From Rhodopseudomonas sp. BR0M22 (lineage in GTDB: Bacteria; Pseudomonadota; Alphaproteobacteria; Rhizobiales; Xanthobacteraceae), in the NCBI RefSeq assembly GCF_010907035.1, contig NZ_QUMK01000003.1, positions 62,001 through 126,000 of the forward strand: 64,000 nt of DNA, written 5' to 3'. The position numbers and the translations under genes were made by a program. Below, in pieces: positions 16,148 to 25,069 of the stretch. Numbering within the stretch: the first letter of the stretch is position 1; each line of letters opens with the position of its first letter. The notes under the pieces were generated by a model. That model saw only the letters and a program-made list of their open reading frames with translations, did no database searches and was not told the DNA's origin.

Positions 16148-18217
16148 TCAGTAGCGCGCGTCCTTCGGCTTCGGGTTCTTCGGCCAATCCTTGACCTTGC
16201 CGGGGAAGTCCGGCCGCTCCATGTGGCTGAAATAGGCGGCGACGTCGATTGCCTCCTGGTCGGTCAGTTCGCCCTGGCCGAGCGGGAATTTGTCGTGGCT
16301 GGCGATCGGCATGTTGCGTTTGACGAAAGCGGCCGCCGTGTAGGTTCGGGCCATGCCGGCGCCGATGTTGAACGAGCGCGGCCCCCACAGCGGCGGATAC
16401 ACCACGCGGCCGGCCGCGTCCTTCAGCCCTTCGCCGTTATCGCCGTGACACACCGCGCAGCGCGCCGTGTAGATCTCCTTGCCGTTGTCGAGATTGGGCA
16501 CCAGCGACTGATCGACCTTGCCGACGCCGCGTCCGGCGACCTTGTCCTCCGGCTTGGTCGAGCCCTGCATCCAGTCGAAATACGCCACCATCGCCTTCAT
16601 ATCGGCACCGTCGACCGGCAGCGGTTTGCCGTTCATCGAGCGCAGGAAGCAGCCGTTGATGCGGTCCTCCAGCGTGATGACGCGGCCGGCGCGCGGCGCG
16701 TAGCTCGGGAAGAACGCTGCGACGCCGACATAGGGACTGCCATCGGCGACGGTGCCGGCGTTGAGGTGGCACGAGGCACAGTTCAGGTCGTTGCCGACAT
16801 TGTCCGGCAACAGCGTGTGGGTTTCGGCGTTCAGCCGCATGCCGCGGACGAGCTGCTCGGCGTTCGGCTGCGACAGGATATCGGCGATCCGCGGCGTCTC
16901 GAACCGCGAGGTGTCGATCTTCGGATCGAGTGCGGCCCGCGCCGAGGCAATCTGCTCGGCGGTGACAGCACTGGCGTTGCCGCCCCAATTGGCGCGGACG
17001 AAGCTGAGGATGTCGGCGATCTCGCGATCGTTCAGACGGGCGAACGACGGCATTGTCCACACCCGCGGATGCGCGGCGGTTGCGGTCGTCTTCCAGCCGG
17101 TGAGGGTGATGTGGACCAGCGTCGCCGGATCCTGGGCCGCAATCGTCGGATTGCCGGCGAGCGGCGGAAATACGCCCGGCACGCCGGCGCCGTTGCCGCG
17201 GTGGCAATCAGCGCAGAACTGCGTGTAGCCGAGGCCGCCCGGCGTCGAGTAGGTCGACGCCGGCACTTCGGCCATGGTGATCGCGGGCGCCGGCCGGTCG
17301 GTCGGCAGCGCCTTCAGATAGGTGGCGATCGCGGTGAGATCCTGATCGGTCATGTGCTGGGTCGAGTGCCGGATCACGTCGGTCATGCCGCCGGCCGCGG
17401 TGGCGAAGCGGTTCTGACCGGTCTTCAGCATCTCGACAGTGTCGGGCACGGTCCACAGACCGCGCAGGTTCAGCGCGTTCCAATGCTCGACCTTGGCGCC
17501 GGCCAGATAGTCGGCTCCGTTCGGTCCGGCATCGCTCATCGCCTTCTCCTGGAAGGCGAGACCACGCGGGGTGTGGCAGGCGCCGCAATGACCGAGGCCT
17601 TGCACCAGATAGGCGCCGCGATTCCACAGCGCGTCCTGGTTCGGCTCCGACCTAAACGGCGAGGCATCGAGGAACGCGACGTTCCAGAATGCGAGACCGA
17701 TCCGCATGTTGAACGGGAAGCTCATTTCCAGCGGGCGATTGGCCTGCGCCACCGGCGCGAGGCCCTGGGTTAGATACGCCCACAGGGCGGCCATGTCGTC
17801 GCCGCTGATCTTGGCGTAGGACGGATACGGCATCGCCGGATAGAGGTTGTGGCCGTCCGCCGCGACGCCCTTGCGCATCGCGCGGTCGAACTCCGAGAAC
17901 GTCCAGTTACCAATGCCGGTGGCGCGATCGGGTGTGATGTTGGTCGACCACAGGCTGCCGAACGGCGTGTCGAGCTTCAGACCGCCGGCCATCGGCGTGC
18001 CGCCGGGGGCGGTGTGACAGGCGACGCAGTCGCCCGCCTGCGCGATGTACGCGCCGCGCTTGATCAGATCGGGATCGACCTTGGTATCGACAGCTTTGAG
18101 CGTGGGGTCGAGAGCCGGCGGCTGGACGATCCACAGCGCCGCGCCGCCGATCACGACCAGTGCCGAGGCGGCGAGAAAGGCGAGGGCTTTGGCGGACCGG
18201 CCACGGGCTTGGGACAT
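16148..18217 (-). CDS. Pentaheme cytochrome c: AdhB-like triheme fused to TsdA-like diheme
   Basis: A 689-residue c-type cytochrome anchored or exported through an N-terminal hydrophobic segment (about 10-31). Five CxxCH haem sites are seen, at residues 64-68, 211-215, 335-339, 480-484 and 587-591. The first three form the triheme module of membrane alcohol/gluconate dehydrogenase cytochrome subunits (CVACHTAPGGTPMAGG, CGACHTPRG). The last two form a thiosulfate-dehydrogenase-like (TsdA) module with LNCASCHLNAG, LEDRINGCFLRSMNG and CAVCHGDNGEG. Cys523 in INGCFLRS is in the place of the unusual Cys haem ligand of TsdA. The combination suggests thiosulfate-to-tetrathionate oxidation with built-in electron transfer, but the substrate is inferred. 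It converges on the FAD dehydrogenase gene (24-base gap). Confidence 0.85.
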   Translation of the reverse strand: MSQARGRSAKALAFLAASALVVIGGAALWIVQPPALDPTLKAVDTKVDPDLIKRGAYIAQAGDCVACHTAPGGTPMAGGLKLDTPFGSLWSTNITPDRATGIGNWTFSEFDRAMRKGVAADGHNLYPAMPYPSYAKISGDDMAALWAYLTQGLAPVAQANRPLEMSFPFNMRIGLAFWNVAFLDASPFRSEPNQDALWNRGAYLVQGLGHCGACHTPRGLAFQEKAMSDAGPNGADYLAGAKVEHWNALNLRGLWTVPDTVEMLKTGQNRFATAAGGMTDVIRHSTQHMTDQDLTAIATYLKALPTDRPAPAITMAEVPASTYSTPGGLGYTQFCADCHRGNGAGVPGVFPPLAGNPTIAAQDPATLVHITLTGWKTTATAAHPRVWTMPSFARLNDREIADILSFVRANWGGNASAVTAEQIASARAALDPKIDTSRFETPRIADILSQPNAEQLVRGMRLNAETHTLLPDNVGNDLNCASCHLNAGTVADGSPYVGVAAFFPSYAPRAGRVITLEDRINGCFLRSMNGKPLPVDGADMKAMVAYFDWMQGSTKPEDKVAGRGVGKVDQSLVPNLDNGKEIYTARCAVCHGDNGEGLKDAAGRVVYPPLWGPRSFNIGAGMARTYTAAAFVKRNMPIASHDKFPLGQGELTDQEAIDVAAYFSHMERPDFPGKVKDWPKNPKPKDARY

Positions 18218-18405
18218 ATCGGACTCGATTCGAGGTTTGTTGCGGTGCGACGCTAGGCGCGCCGCAACGCCGCCTCAACTCGGGCCAAGTCCTTAGATCG
18301 TCATGGTTTGTCGGAGGGCGTGAGGTATCTCGTTACGAGCAGCCCGACATTCACCCGCGCCGACATGGGGAGCAGAGCCTCAACACAGAGAGGCGGAGCG
18401 GGCGC

Positions 18406-19005
18406 TCACAGCCGCTCGGCAATCTCCGGCGGCATCGCCCGCTCGGACACGGGAGCGGCAGCGGCCTGCAGTTTCGGCAGGATGTCCGCGACCTTGTCGG
18501 CCTTCAGCACCTCGACCGCGAGGTTGGGGCGGATGAAGGCGGTGTTGCGCATGTGCGCCAGCAATTCGAGCAGCGGCTGCCAGAAGCCGTCGATATCGGC
18601 GATCAGGATCGGCTTGGTATGGCGGCCGAGCTGCTGCCAGGTCATCTGCTCGACGAGTTCTTCGAGTGTGCCGATTCCACCCGGGAGAGCCACGAAGGCG
18701 TCGGAGCGCTCGAACATCAGCCGTTTGCGCTCGTGCATATCCTCGGTGACGATCAACTCGGAGACGCGGCCGAGCGCGATCTCCTTGGCGCTGAGAAAGC
18801 CCGGAATGATTCCGGTGACCGAACCGCCGTGGTCGAGCACCGCATTGGCCACCGCGCCCATCAGCCCGATCGCCCCGCCGCCGTAGACCAGGCCGACGCC
18901 GTTGTCGGCGAGTTCCTTGCCGAACGCAGTGGCGGCCTCGAGAAAACGCGGATTGCTGCCCGGTCCGGAGCCGCAATAGACGCAGACGGTCTTGATCTCG
19001 CTCAT
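18406..19005 (-). CDS. LOG-family protein (cytokinin-riboside phosphoribohydrolase type)
   Basis: A 199-residue Rossmann-like protein of the Lonely Guy / TIGR00730 group, which cleaves the N-glycosidic bond of (cytokinin) nucleoside monophosphates. It shows VCVYCGSGPG near the start, the YGGGAIGLMG loop, and the signature PGGIGTLEE with downstream MTWQQLG. The ATG at 19005 places VCVYCGS at the usual distance from the N-terminus. A longer frame from 19107 adds 34 residues with no family support. Confidence 0.88.
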   Translation of the reverse strand: MSEIKTVCVYCGSGPGSNPRFLEAATAFGKELADNGVGLVYGGGAIGLMGAVANAVLDHGGSVTGIIPGFLSAKEIALGRVSELIVTEDMHERKRLMFERSDAFVALPGGIGTLEELVEQMTWQQLGRHTKPILIADIDGFWQPLLELLAHMRNTAFIRPNLAVEVLKADKVADILPKLQAAAAPVSERAMPPEIAERL

Positions 19006-19200
19006 GGTGGCGGATGTGGCACCGCGGGATGACAGCGTCAAGACGGGCACCGCCATGCCCGTGCAACAGCCTGTTATGACGCAAAGAATCCTCGCCGCAG
19101 GGTGCAAGGCGAAGGTGAAACACTATATGAAGACCAGCCCGGCGAGCGATTTCGATCGCGAGATCGGATTCGGCCCACGGACTCTCTCAGGCACCTGTTG

Positions 19201-21198
19201 ATGGCTCACCCTCACTCGCATTCGAGCAGCGGCTCTCCTGTCGCGATTCCGGAAGACGCGACCGCGCAGAAGGCGACGCTCGGCGGCACGCTCGTGCATC
19301 TGTGGCCGTACATCTGGCCCGGCGACCGGGCCGACCTGAAGATGCGGGTGGTGTGGTCGATCGTGCTGCTGATCGCCGCCAAGGCGGCGACGCTGGTGGT
19401 GCCGTTCACCTTCAAATGGGCGACCGACGCGCTGACCGGGGCCGACACCGCACCGTTCGAGCCGTCGAACTGGACGCTGTGGCTGATCGCGTCGCCGCTG
19501 GCGCTGACCGCGAGCTACGGCCTGATCCGCGCGCTGATGGCTGTGCTGACGCAATGGCGCGACGGCGTGTTCGCCAAGGTGGCTATGCACGCGGTGCGCA
19601 AGCTGGCGTATCGCACCTTCGTGCACATGCACGACCTGTCGCTGCGGTTTCATCTCGAGCGCAAGACCGGCGGCCTGACCCGGGTGCTGGAGCGCGGCCG
19701 GCTCGGCATCGAAGTGATCGTCAGGATGGTGATCCTGCAACTGGTGCCGACGATCATCGAGCTGTCGCTCGTGATGGCGGTGCTGCTGTGGCAGTTCGAC
19801 TGGCGCTACGTCGCGGCCGTGATGGTCACCGTGGTGTTCTACATGCTGTACACCTACAAGGCGACCGAATGGCGGATCGGCATTCGCCGCCGCATGAACG
19901 ATTCCGACAGCGACGCCAACCAGAAGGCGATCGACTCGCTGCTCAACTACGAGACGGTGAAGTATTTCGGCGCCGAGGAGCGCGAGGCGAAGCGCTACGA
20001 CAAGTCGATGCAGCGCTACGAAGAGGCCAGCGTTTCGACCTATACGTCGCTGGCGGTTCTCAATGCCGGGCAAGCGGTGATCTTCACCTTCGGCCTGACC
20101 GCGACGATGCTGATGTGCGCCTCCGGCGTGCGTAACGGCACCAACACGGTCGGCGATTTCGTGATGATCAACGCGATGATGATTCAGCTCTATCAGCCGC
20201 TGAACTTCATGGGCATGGTGTATCGCGAGATCAAGCAGGCGATCATCGACATCGAGAAGATGTTCGCGGTGCTGTCGCGCAAGCCGGAGGTCGAGGATCG
20301 CGCCGGCGCCAAGCCGCTGGTGGTCAGCGCCGGCACCGTCCGGTTCGAGGACGTGAAGTTCGCTTATGATCCGTCACGGCCGATCCTGAAGGGCCTCAAC
20401 TTCGAAGTCCCGGCCGGCAAGACGGTGGCAATCGTCGGCCCGTCGGGTGCCGGCAAGTCGACGATCTCGCGGCTCTTGTTCCGGCTGTACGACGTGTCCA
20501 GCGGCCGGATTACGATCGACGGCGAGGACATCCGGCACGTCACCCAGACGTCGCTGCGCGCGGCGATCGGCATGGTGCCGCAGGATACCGTGCTGTTCAA
20601 CGACACCATCCGCTACAACATTCGCTACGGCCGCTGGGACGCGACCGACGCCGAGGTGGAGGAGGCGGCCAAGACCGCGCAGATCGACGCCTTCATCAAG
20701 GCCTCGCCGAAGGGCTACGAGACCGAGGTCGGCGAGCGGGGGCTGAAACTCTCCGGCGGCGAGAAGCAACGCGTCGCCATTGCGCGAACGGTTCTCAAAG
20801 CGCCGCCGATTCTGGTGCTGGACGAAGCGACCTCGGCGCTCGACAGCCACACCGAGCACGAGATTCAGGGTGCGCTCGAGCGTGTGGCACAAAACCGCAC
20901 CTCGCTGGTGATCGCACACCGGCTGTCGACCATCGTCGGGGCTGACGAGATCATCGTGCTGGCGCAGGGCCGGATCGCCGAACGCGGCACCCATGCGCAG
21001 TTGCTGGCGGCCGGCGGGCTTTACGCCAGCATGTGGAACAGGCAGCGCGAGGCCGAAGAGGCGCGTGAGCGGCTGGCGTTGATCGGCGAAGAGGAAACGC
21101 CGATTCGTCAACAGGAAGCGTCGGATCTTGCTGCGGATGCGCCAGCCAGGCCGACCAAGCCCGACGACGATCTGGCAACTTCGTCGGCGGCGGAGTAA
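19201..21198 (+). CDS. Atm1-type ABC exporter (fused permease-ATPase)
   Basis: A 665-residue half-transporter of the ATM1/HMT1 group, exporting glutathione-bound metal or sulfur species across the inner membrane. A His/Ser-rich N-terminus and six transmembrane segments (to about residue 340) precede the ATPase, which has Walker A GPSGAGKS at about 413-420, signature LSGGEKQR, Walker B ILVLDEATS and switch His (IAHRLS). The ATG at 19201 is used; an upstream extension of 33 codons has no support. The C-terminal ~55 residues are low-complexity and acidic. Confidence 0.9.
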   Translation: MAHPHSHSSSGSPVAIPEDATAQKATLGGTLVHLWPYIWPGDRADLKMRVVWSIVLLIAAKAATLVVPFTFKWATDALTGADTAPFEPSNWTLWLIASPLALTASYGLIRALMAVLTQWRDGVFAKVAMHAVRKLAYRTFVHMHDLSLRFHLERKTGGLTRVLERGRLGIEVIVRMVILQLVPTIIELSLVMAVLLWQFDWRYVAAVMVTVVFYMLYTYKATEWRIGIRRRMNDSDSDANQKAIDSLLNYETVKYFGAEEREAKRYDKSMQRYEEASVSTYTSLAVLNAGQAVIFTFGLTATMLMCASGVRNGTNTVGDFVMINAMMIQLYQPLNFMGMVYREIKQAIIDIEKMFAVLSRKPEVEDRAGAKPLVVSAGTVRFEDVKFAYDPSRPILKGLNFEVPAGKTVAIVGPSGAGKSTISRLLFRLYDVSSGRITIDGEDIRHVTQTSLRAAIGMVPQDTVLFNDTIRYNIRYGRWDATDAEVEEAAKTAQIDAFIKASPKGYETEVGERGLKLSGGEKQRVAIARTVLKAPPILVLDEATSALDSHTEHEIQGALERVAQNRTSLVIAHRLSTIVGADEIIVLAQGRIAERGTHAQLLAAGGLYASMWNRQREAEEARERLALIGEEETPIRQQEASDLAADAPARPTKPDDDLATSSAAE

Positions 21199-21250
21199 TC
21201 GTTGTTGCAGCGCCCTGTTGTAATAGGCTTTCGAAGTTAGGGGACTCCCG

Positions 21251-21949
21251 ATGTCCATCGTCAATTCCGTCCGCGCCCAGATCCCGCCGATTCATCGGGA
21301 GGGCTATCCGTTCGTCGGCGGCTTTGCGCTGGCGACGCTGATCCTGTTCTGGATCTGGTCGCCGCTCGGCTGGATCGGCACCGTGCTGACGATCTGGTGC
21401 GCCTATTTCTTCCGCAATCCGCCGCGTACCACGCCGGTTCGGGAAGGGCTGGTGGTATCACCGGCCGACGGCCGGGTGTCGATGGTGGTCGACATCATTC
21501 CGCCGCCCGAACTGGGCCTCGGTGCCAAGCCGCTGCCGCGCGTCTCGATTTTCATGAGCGTGTTCAACTGCCATGTGAATCGCAGCCCGGTCGCCGGCCG
21601 GATCGAGCGGATCGTGTATTCGCCCGGCAAGTTCGTGAATGCCGAGCTCGACAAGGCGAGCGAAGACAACGAACGCAATTCGATGGTGCTGTCGACCGAG
21701 CACGGCCAGATCGGCGTGATCCAGATCGCCGGCCTGATCGCGCGGCGGATCGTGTCGTTCGTCCGTGAGGGCCAGCCGCTGGTCGCCGGCGAGCGCTTCG
21801 GCCTGATCCGGTTCGGCTCGCGGCTCGATGTCTATCTGCCCGAGGGCACCAAGCCGCTGGTTGCCGAAGGGCAGACCGCGATTGCCGGCGAGACGGTGCT
21901 GGCCGACCTCAAGGGCAACGACACTGGACGGACCTACAGGACCGACTAA
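21251..21949 (+). CDS. psd: Phosphatidylserine decarboxylase proenzyme
   Basis: Makes phosphatidylethanolamine from phosphatidylserine at the inner membrane. The 232-residue short-form (PSD-A type) proenzyme has hydrophobic segments at about 22-56, the conserved [13 protein letters not shown] and a C-terminal RFGSR near residues 186-190, where self-cleavage between Gly and Ser makes the pyruvoyl group. GGGGACTCCCG precedes the ATG. pssA follows 74 bases downstream, so substrate-making and product-making enzymes of one pathway are adjacent. Confidence 0.95.
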   Translation: MSIVNSVRAQIPPIHREGYPFVGGFALATLILFWIWSPLGWIGTVLTIWCAYFFRNPPRTTPVREGLVVSPADGRVSMVVDIIPPPELGLGAKPLPRVSIFMSVFNCHVNRSPVAGRIERIVYSPGKFVNAELDKASEDNERNSMVLSTEHGQIGVIQIAGLIARRIVSFVREGQPLVAGERFGLIRFGSRLDVYLPEGTKPLVAEGQTAIAGETVLADLKGNDTGRTYRTD

Positions 21950-22023
21950 CATCGGGTCCGACCGGCCCGAAGGTTGCCATGATGGCCGCGCAGGATGGTG
22001 GTTCCGAGACGAGAGCGAGACAG

Positions 22024-22893
22024 ATGCCTTTCGATCTGAATTCCCCTGAGACGCCGCGTCGCCGGTTCGGGCCGATTCCGGTGCGTTTGCTGGTGCCGAA
22101 CGTCATCACCCTGCTGGCGATCTGCGCCGGCCTGACCGCCATCCGGCTGTCGACCGAGGGGCGGATGGAGCTGGCGGTCGCCGCGATCGTGTTCGCGGCG
22201 GTGCTCGACGGCATCGACGGCCGGGTCGCCCGGATGATCAAGGGCCAGTCGAAATTCGGCGCCGAGCTCGACAGCCTGGCGGATTTCGTCAATTTCGGCG
22301 TCGCGCCGGGCCTGATCCTGTATTTCTGGCAGCTCCACGATTTGAACAACGTCGGCTGGATCGCCGCGATGGTGTTCGCGATCAGCGGCGGCCTCCGGCT
22401 GGCGCGGTTCAACGCCACCATGGACGATCCCAACAAGCCGGCTTTCGCCGCCAACTTCTTTACCGGCGTTCCGGCCCCGGCCGGCGCCATCACCGTGCTG
22501 CTGCCGGTCTATATGGGCTTCCTCGGCGCGCCGACCCCGCCGGCGGTGCTGACCGCGGTCTATACGCTGCTGATCGCGTTCCTGATGGTGTCGCGGCTGC
22601 CGGTGTTCTCCGGCAAGACGGTGAAGATGCGGGTGGCGCCCGAAATGGTGCTGCCGCTGTTCGTCTCGGTGGTGTTGTTCATCGCGCTGCTGATCGGCTA
22701 CCCCTGGCACATCCTGTCGGCGTGTTCGGTGCTGTATCTGCTCAGCCTGCCGGTCGGCTGGCGGTCGTATCGCGACCATCAGCGCACCGCGGCGGCGCAA
22801 AAGACCGCCGGGAGCGCGCCCGGCCAGAAGCCGGCGCTGGTCGTGACCGAGCCGATTTCACGCGACGACGACCGTCCGGTGCGGCTCAACTGA
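22024..22893 (+). CDS. pssA: CDP-diacylglycerol-serine O-phosphatidyltransferase
   Basis: Forms phosphatidylserine from CDP-diacylglycerol and serine, the substrate of the adjacent Psd. A 289-residue polytopic membrane enzyme with the CDP-alcohol phosphotransferase signature DGIDGRVAR...FGAELDSLADF (Asp62, Asp65, Asp83, Asp87 in this numbering). I start at ATG 22024 (MPFDLNSPETPRRRFGPIP), which resembles relatives as I recall them. The upstream ATG at 21979 adds 15 residues and cannot be excluded; neither has a strong ribosome binding site. Confidence 0.92.
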   Translation: MPFDLNSPETPRRRFGPIPVRLLVPNVITLLAICAGLTAIRLSTEGRMELAVAAIVFAAVLDGIDGRVARMIKGQSKFGAELDSLADFVNFGVAPGLILYFWQLHDLNNVGWIAAMVFAISGGLRLARFNATMDDPNKPAFAANFFTGVPAPAGAITVLLPVYMGFLGAPTPPAVLTAVYTLLIAFLMVSRLPVFSGKTVKMRVAPEMVLPLFVSVVLFIALLIGYPWHILSACSVLYLLSLPVGWRSYRDHQRTAAAQKTAGSAPGQKPALVVTEPISRDDDRPVRLN

Positions 22894-23206
22894 GGCGTTT
22901 GCCGCGGTTTCGCGATCTGGCCGCAGACCGGAATTCTGCAGCCTGAAGGCTCTGATCGTTGCGGCGGAGCCTCGCGACCGATGCCGTTTACTGCTCGCCT
23001 CAACCTCGGACATTCCCGAGGGGCGTCGGCAAAAAGTGAATAGTTTGTTGCTTCGTGATGGTTAGCGGCCCCGCATTCCCGCCAGTCCCCGGTTAACTTT
23101 ACGCGTCTTTAATGGCGCGCCGCTTACGGTGAAACCGCGCAGCGCAGAACGTGCCGCGCCGCCGCCAGCGCTGGCTGGTGCGCGAGTGGTTGCGTCGGAG
23201 TGAATA
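22894..23206. other. Gap between pssA and motA, no gene seen
   Basis: 313 bases without a convincing frame. A small hairpin AGCCT-GA-AGGCT lies at 22939-22950, without a U-run, and GGTTAAC occurs at about 23091. The motA promoter must lie in the second half, but no clear sigma-factor boxes were recognised. Confidence 0.5.
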
Positions 23207-23980
23207 ATGGACATCATGACGTCAGCCGGCCTGGTGGGCGGCATCGCAGTTATTGCCGTGATGATGCTGATGGGCGGCGACGTCCATATGTTCATCTCCG
23301 AACACGCGATGATCATCATCTTCGGCGGCTCGCTGACCGCCACGATGATCCGCTTTCCACTCAACGTGATGCTCCACGGTCTGCCGCTCGGCGCAAAATT
23401 CGCCTTCACGATGAGCCGGCTGTCGGCCCGCGACCTGGTCGACGAACTCGCCAACATCGCCGAGATCGCCCGTAAGTCGGGTCCGGTCGGCCTGGAAAAG
23501 GTTGAAGCCGACGATCCGTTCCTGGCCAAGGGCATTCGCTACGTGGCCGACGGTTACGACATCGAATTCATCCGCGATAACCTCGAGCGTGATCGCGACA
23601 ACTTCCTGATGCACCTCGACGAAGGCAGCAAGATCTATCGCGCTATCGGCGACTGCGCTCCGGCGTTCGGCATGATCGGGACGCTGATCGGCATGGTGCA
23701 GATGTTCTCCAACATGTCGGACCCGTCGAAGCTGGGCCCGTTCATGGCCACGGCGCTGCTGGCGACGCTGTACGGCGCGCTGGTCGCGAACCTGTTCTGT
23801 CTGCCGATCGCCGACAAGCTGCACACCAAGAAGATCGACGAAGAAACCAACCGGACGCTGATCATCGACGGCATCCTGATGATCCGCGACTCCAAGAGCC
23901 CGACGCTCGTGCGCGAAATGCTGCTGGCGTATCTGCCCGAGAAGCACCGTTCGGAAGAAGACGAAACGGTCCCGGCTTAA
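23207..23980 (+). CDS. motA: Flagellar motor stator protein MotA
   Basis: Inner-membrane proton-channel subunit (MotA/PomA branch) of the flagellar stator. The 257 residues start MDIMTSAGLVGGIAVIAVMM (TM1), followed by TM2 (HAMIIIFGGSLTATMIRFP), a cytoplasmic domain with ERDRDNF and the TM3-TM4 region FGMIGTLIGMVQMF...LATLYGALVANLFCLPIADKL. The Gly-rich GTLIGMVQM and Pro of TM4 are family hallmarks. It is 33 bases upstream of the MotB-like gene, its stator partner. No other flagellar genes are in the window. Confidence 0.9.
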   Translation: MDIMTSAGLVGGIAVIAVMMLMGGDVHMFISEHAMIIIFGGSLTATMIRFPLNVMLHGLPLGAKFAFTMSRLSARDLVDELANIAEIARKSGPVGLEKVEADDPFLAKGIRYVADGYDIEFIRDNLERDRDNFLMHLDEGSKIYRAIGDCAPAFGMIGTLIGMVQMFSNMSDPSKLGPFMATALLATLYGALVANLFCLPIADKLHTKKIDEETNRTLIIDGILMIRDSKSPTLVREMLLAYLPEKHRSEEDETVPA

Positions 23981-24013
23981 CCCGACCTCTGTCGATCGCC
24001 GGAAGGGACGGCC

Positions 24014-24838
24014 ATGGCCAAGAAGAAGAAAGCCGAAGAGCACGCCGGCGGCCACGGCTGGTTCGTCACCTTCGCAGACCTGATGGGTCTGTTGATGAGC
24101 TTCTTCGTGATGCTCGTCGCGTTCTCGACCCAGGACAAAGCCAAGCTGATGATCGTCGCCGGCTCGATGCGCGAGGCGTTCGGCGTGCAGAGCGATGCGC
24201 GCTATTCGGGCATCATCGAGAACGACGGTCTGCCGACCCGCGGCAAGGTCAAGAACACCGAACACGTCAATCCGGAGCTGTCGACCGCCAAGCCGTCGCC
24301 CGGCGAGGTGACGCGCGACGAAGGCATCAACACCAAAGAAGATCGTGAGTTCGCGATGGCGTCGGCGTCGCTGCGGCAGGCGCTGCAGAACATGCCGGAG
24401 ATCGCCGAGCTGTCGAAGAACATCATGTTCGAGGAGACCAAGCAGGGGCTCAACCTCGAAATCATGGATCAGGACGGCCGCTCGATGTTCGCCGACGGCT
24501 CCAAGGTGCCGTTCGAGCGGACGCGGCTGCTGCTGCAGCGGCTCGCGGTGCCGCTACGCGCCACGCCGCTGCGGGTCAGCATCGTCGGTCACACCTCGTC
24601 CGGTCTGCTGCCGGAGCGCAGCGACTACAACGGCTGGGACCTGTCGTCGGATCGCGCCAATTCGGTTCGCCAGATCCTGGAGCGGGAAGGGCTGCCGAGC
24701 TCGCACATTTTCGCGGTGACCGGCAAGGCCGACAGTCAGCCGCTGTTTCCCGACGATCCGTCGATCGCGGCCAATCGCCGTGTGACGATCACGCTGATGC
24801 GCGAAAGTCCGGCGCTGCCGCCCGGCTTGAAGCCGTAG
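24014..24838 (+). CDS. motB: MotB-like stator protein with OmpA-type peptidoglycan-binding domain
   Basis: Peptidoglycan-anchoring, proton-binding stator subunit. After a basic N-terminus the single transmembrane helix GWFVTFADLMGLLMSFFVML carries Asp22, the position of the MotB proton-accepting Asp. A periplasmic linker is followed by the OmpA-like domain (about 155-270) with VSIVGHTSS, WDLSSDRANSVRQIL and AANRRVTITLM. At 274 residues it is about the usual length. It pairs with motA immediately upstream. Confidence 0.88.
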   Translation: MAKKKKAEEHAGGHGWFVTFADLMGLLMSFFVMLVAFSTQDKAKLMIVAGSMREAFGVQSDARYSGIIENDGLPTRGKVKNTEHVNPELSTAKPSPGEVTRDEGINTKEDREFAMASASLRQALQNMPEIAELSKNIMFEETKQGLNLEIMDQDGRSMFADGSKVPFERTRLLLQRLAVPLRATPLRVSIVGHTSSGLLPERSDYNGWDLSSDRANSVRQILEREGLPSSHIFAVTGKADSQPLFPDDPSIAANRRVTITLMRESPALPPGLKP

Positions 24839-25069
24839 CACGCCTGTCGCGCCGGCTGTGGCGCGCTTTCCCGACGCCCGCCGCAAACGATCAGATCTCG
24901 TCCGCGTCCGACATTGTCGGAACGCATGGGCCGCGGTTGCGTTGGCGACGACATCACCGCTAGTTTTGTCGGTGCCTTGGCGGTCGGCATGGCCTGTGCG
25001 AGCGAAAATTCCACAGAGACGGTCGCGGAGGTTCGGATCAGGACCTGAATCGAGCGTTTCACCGCAGCC

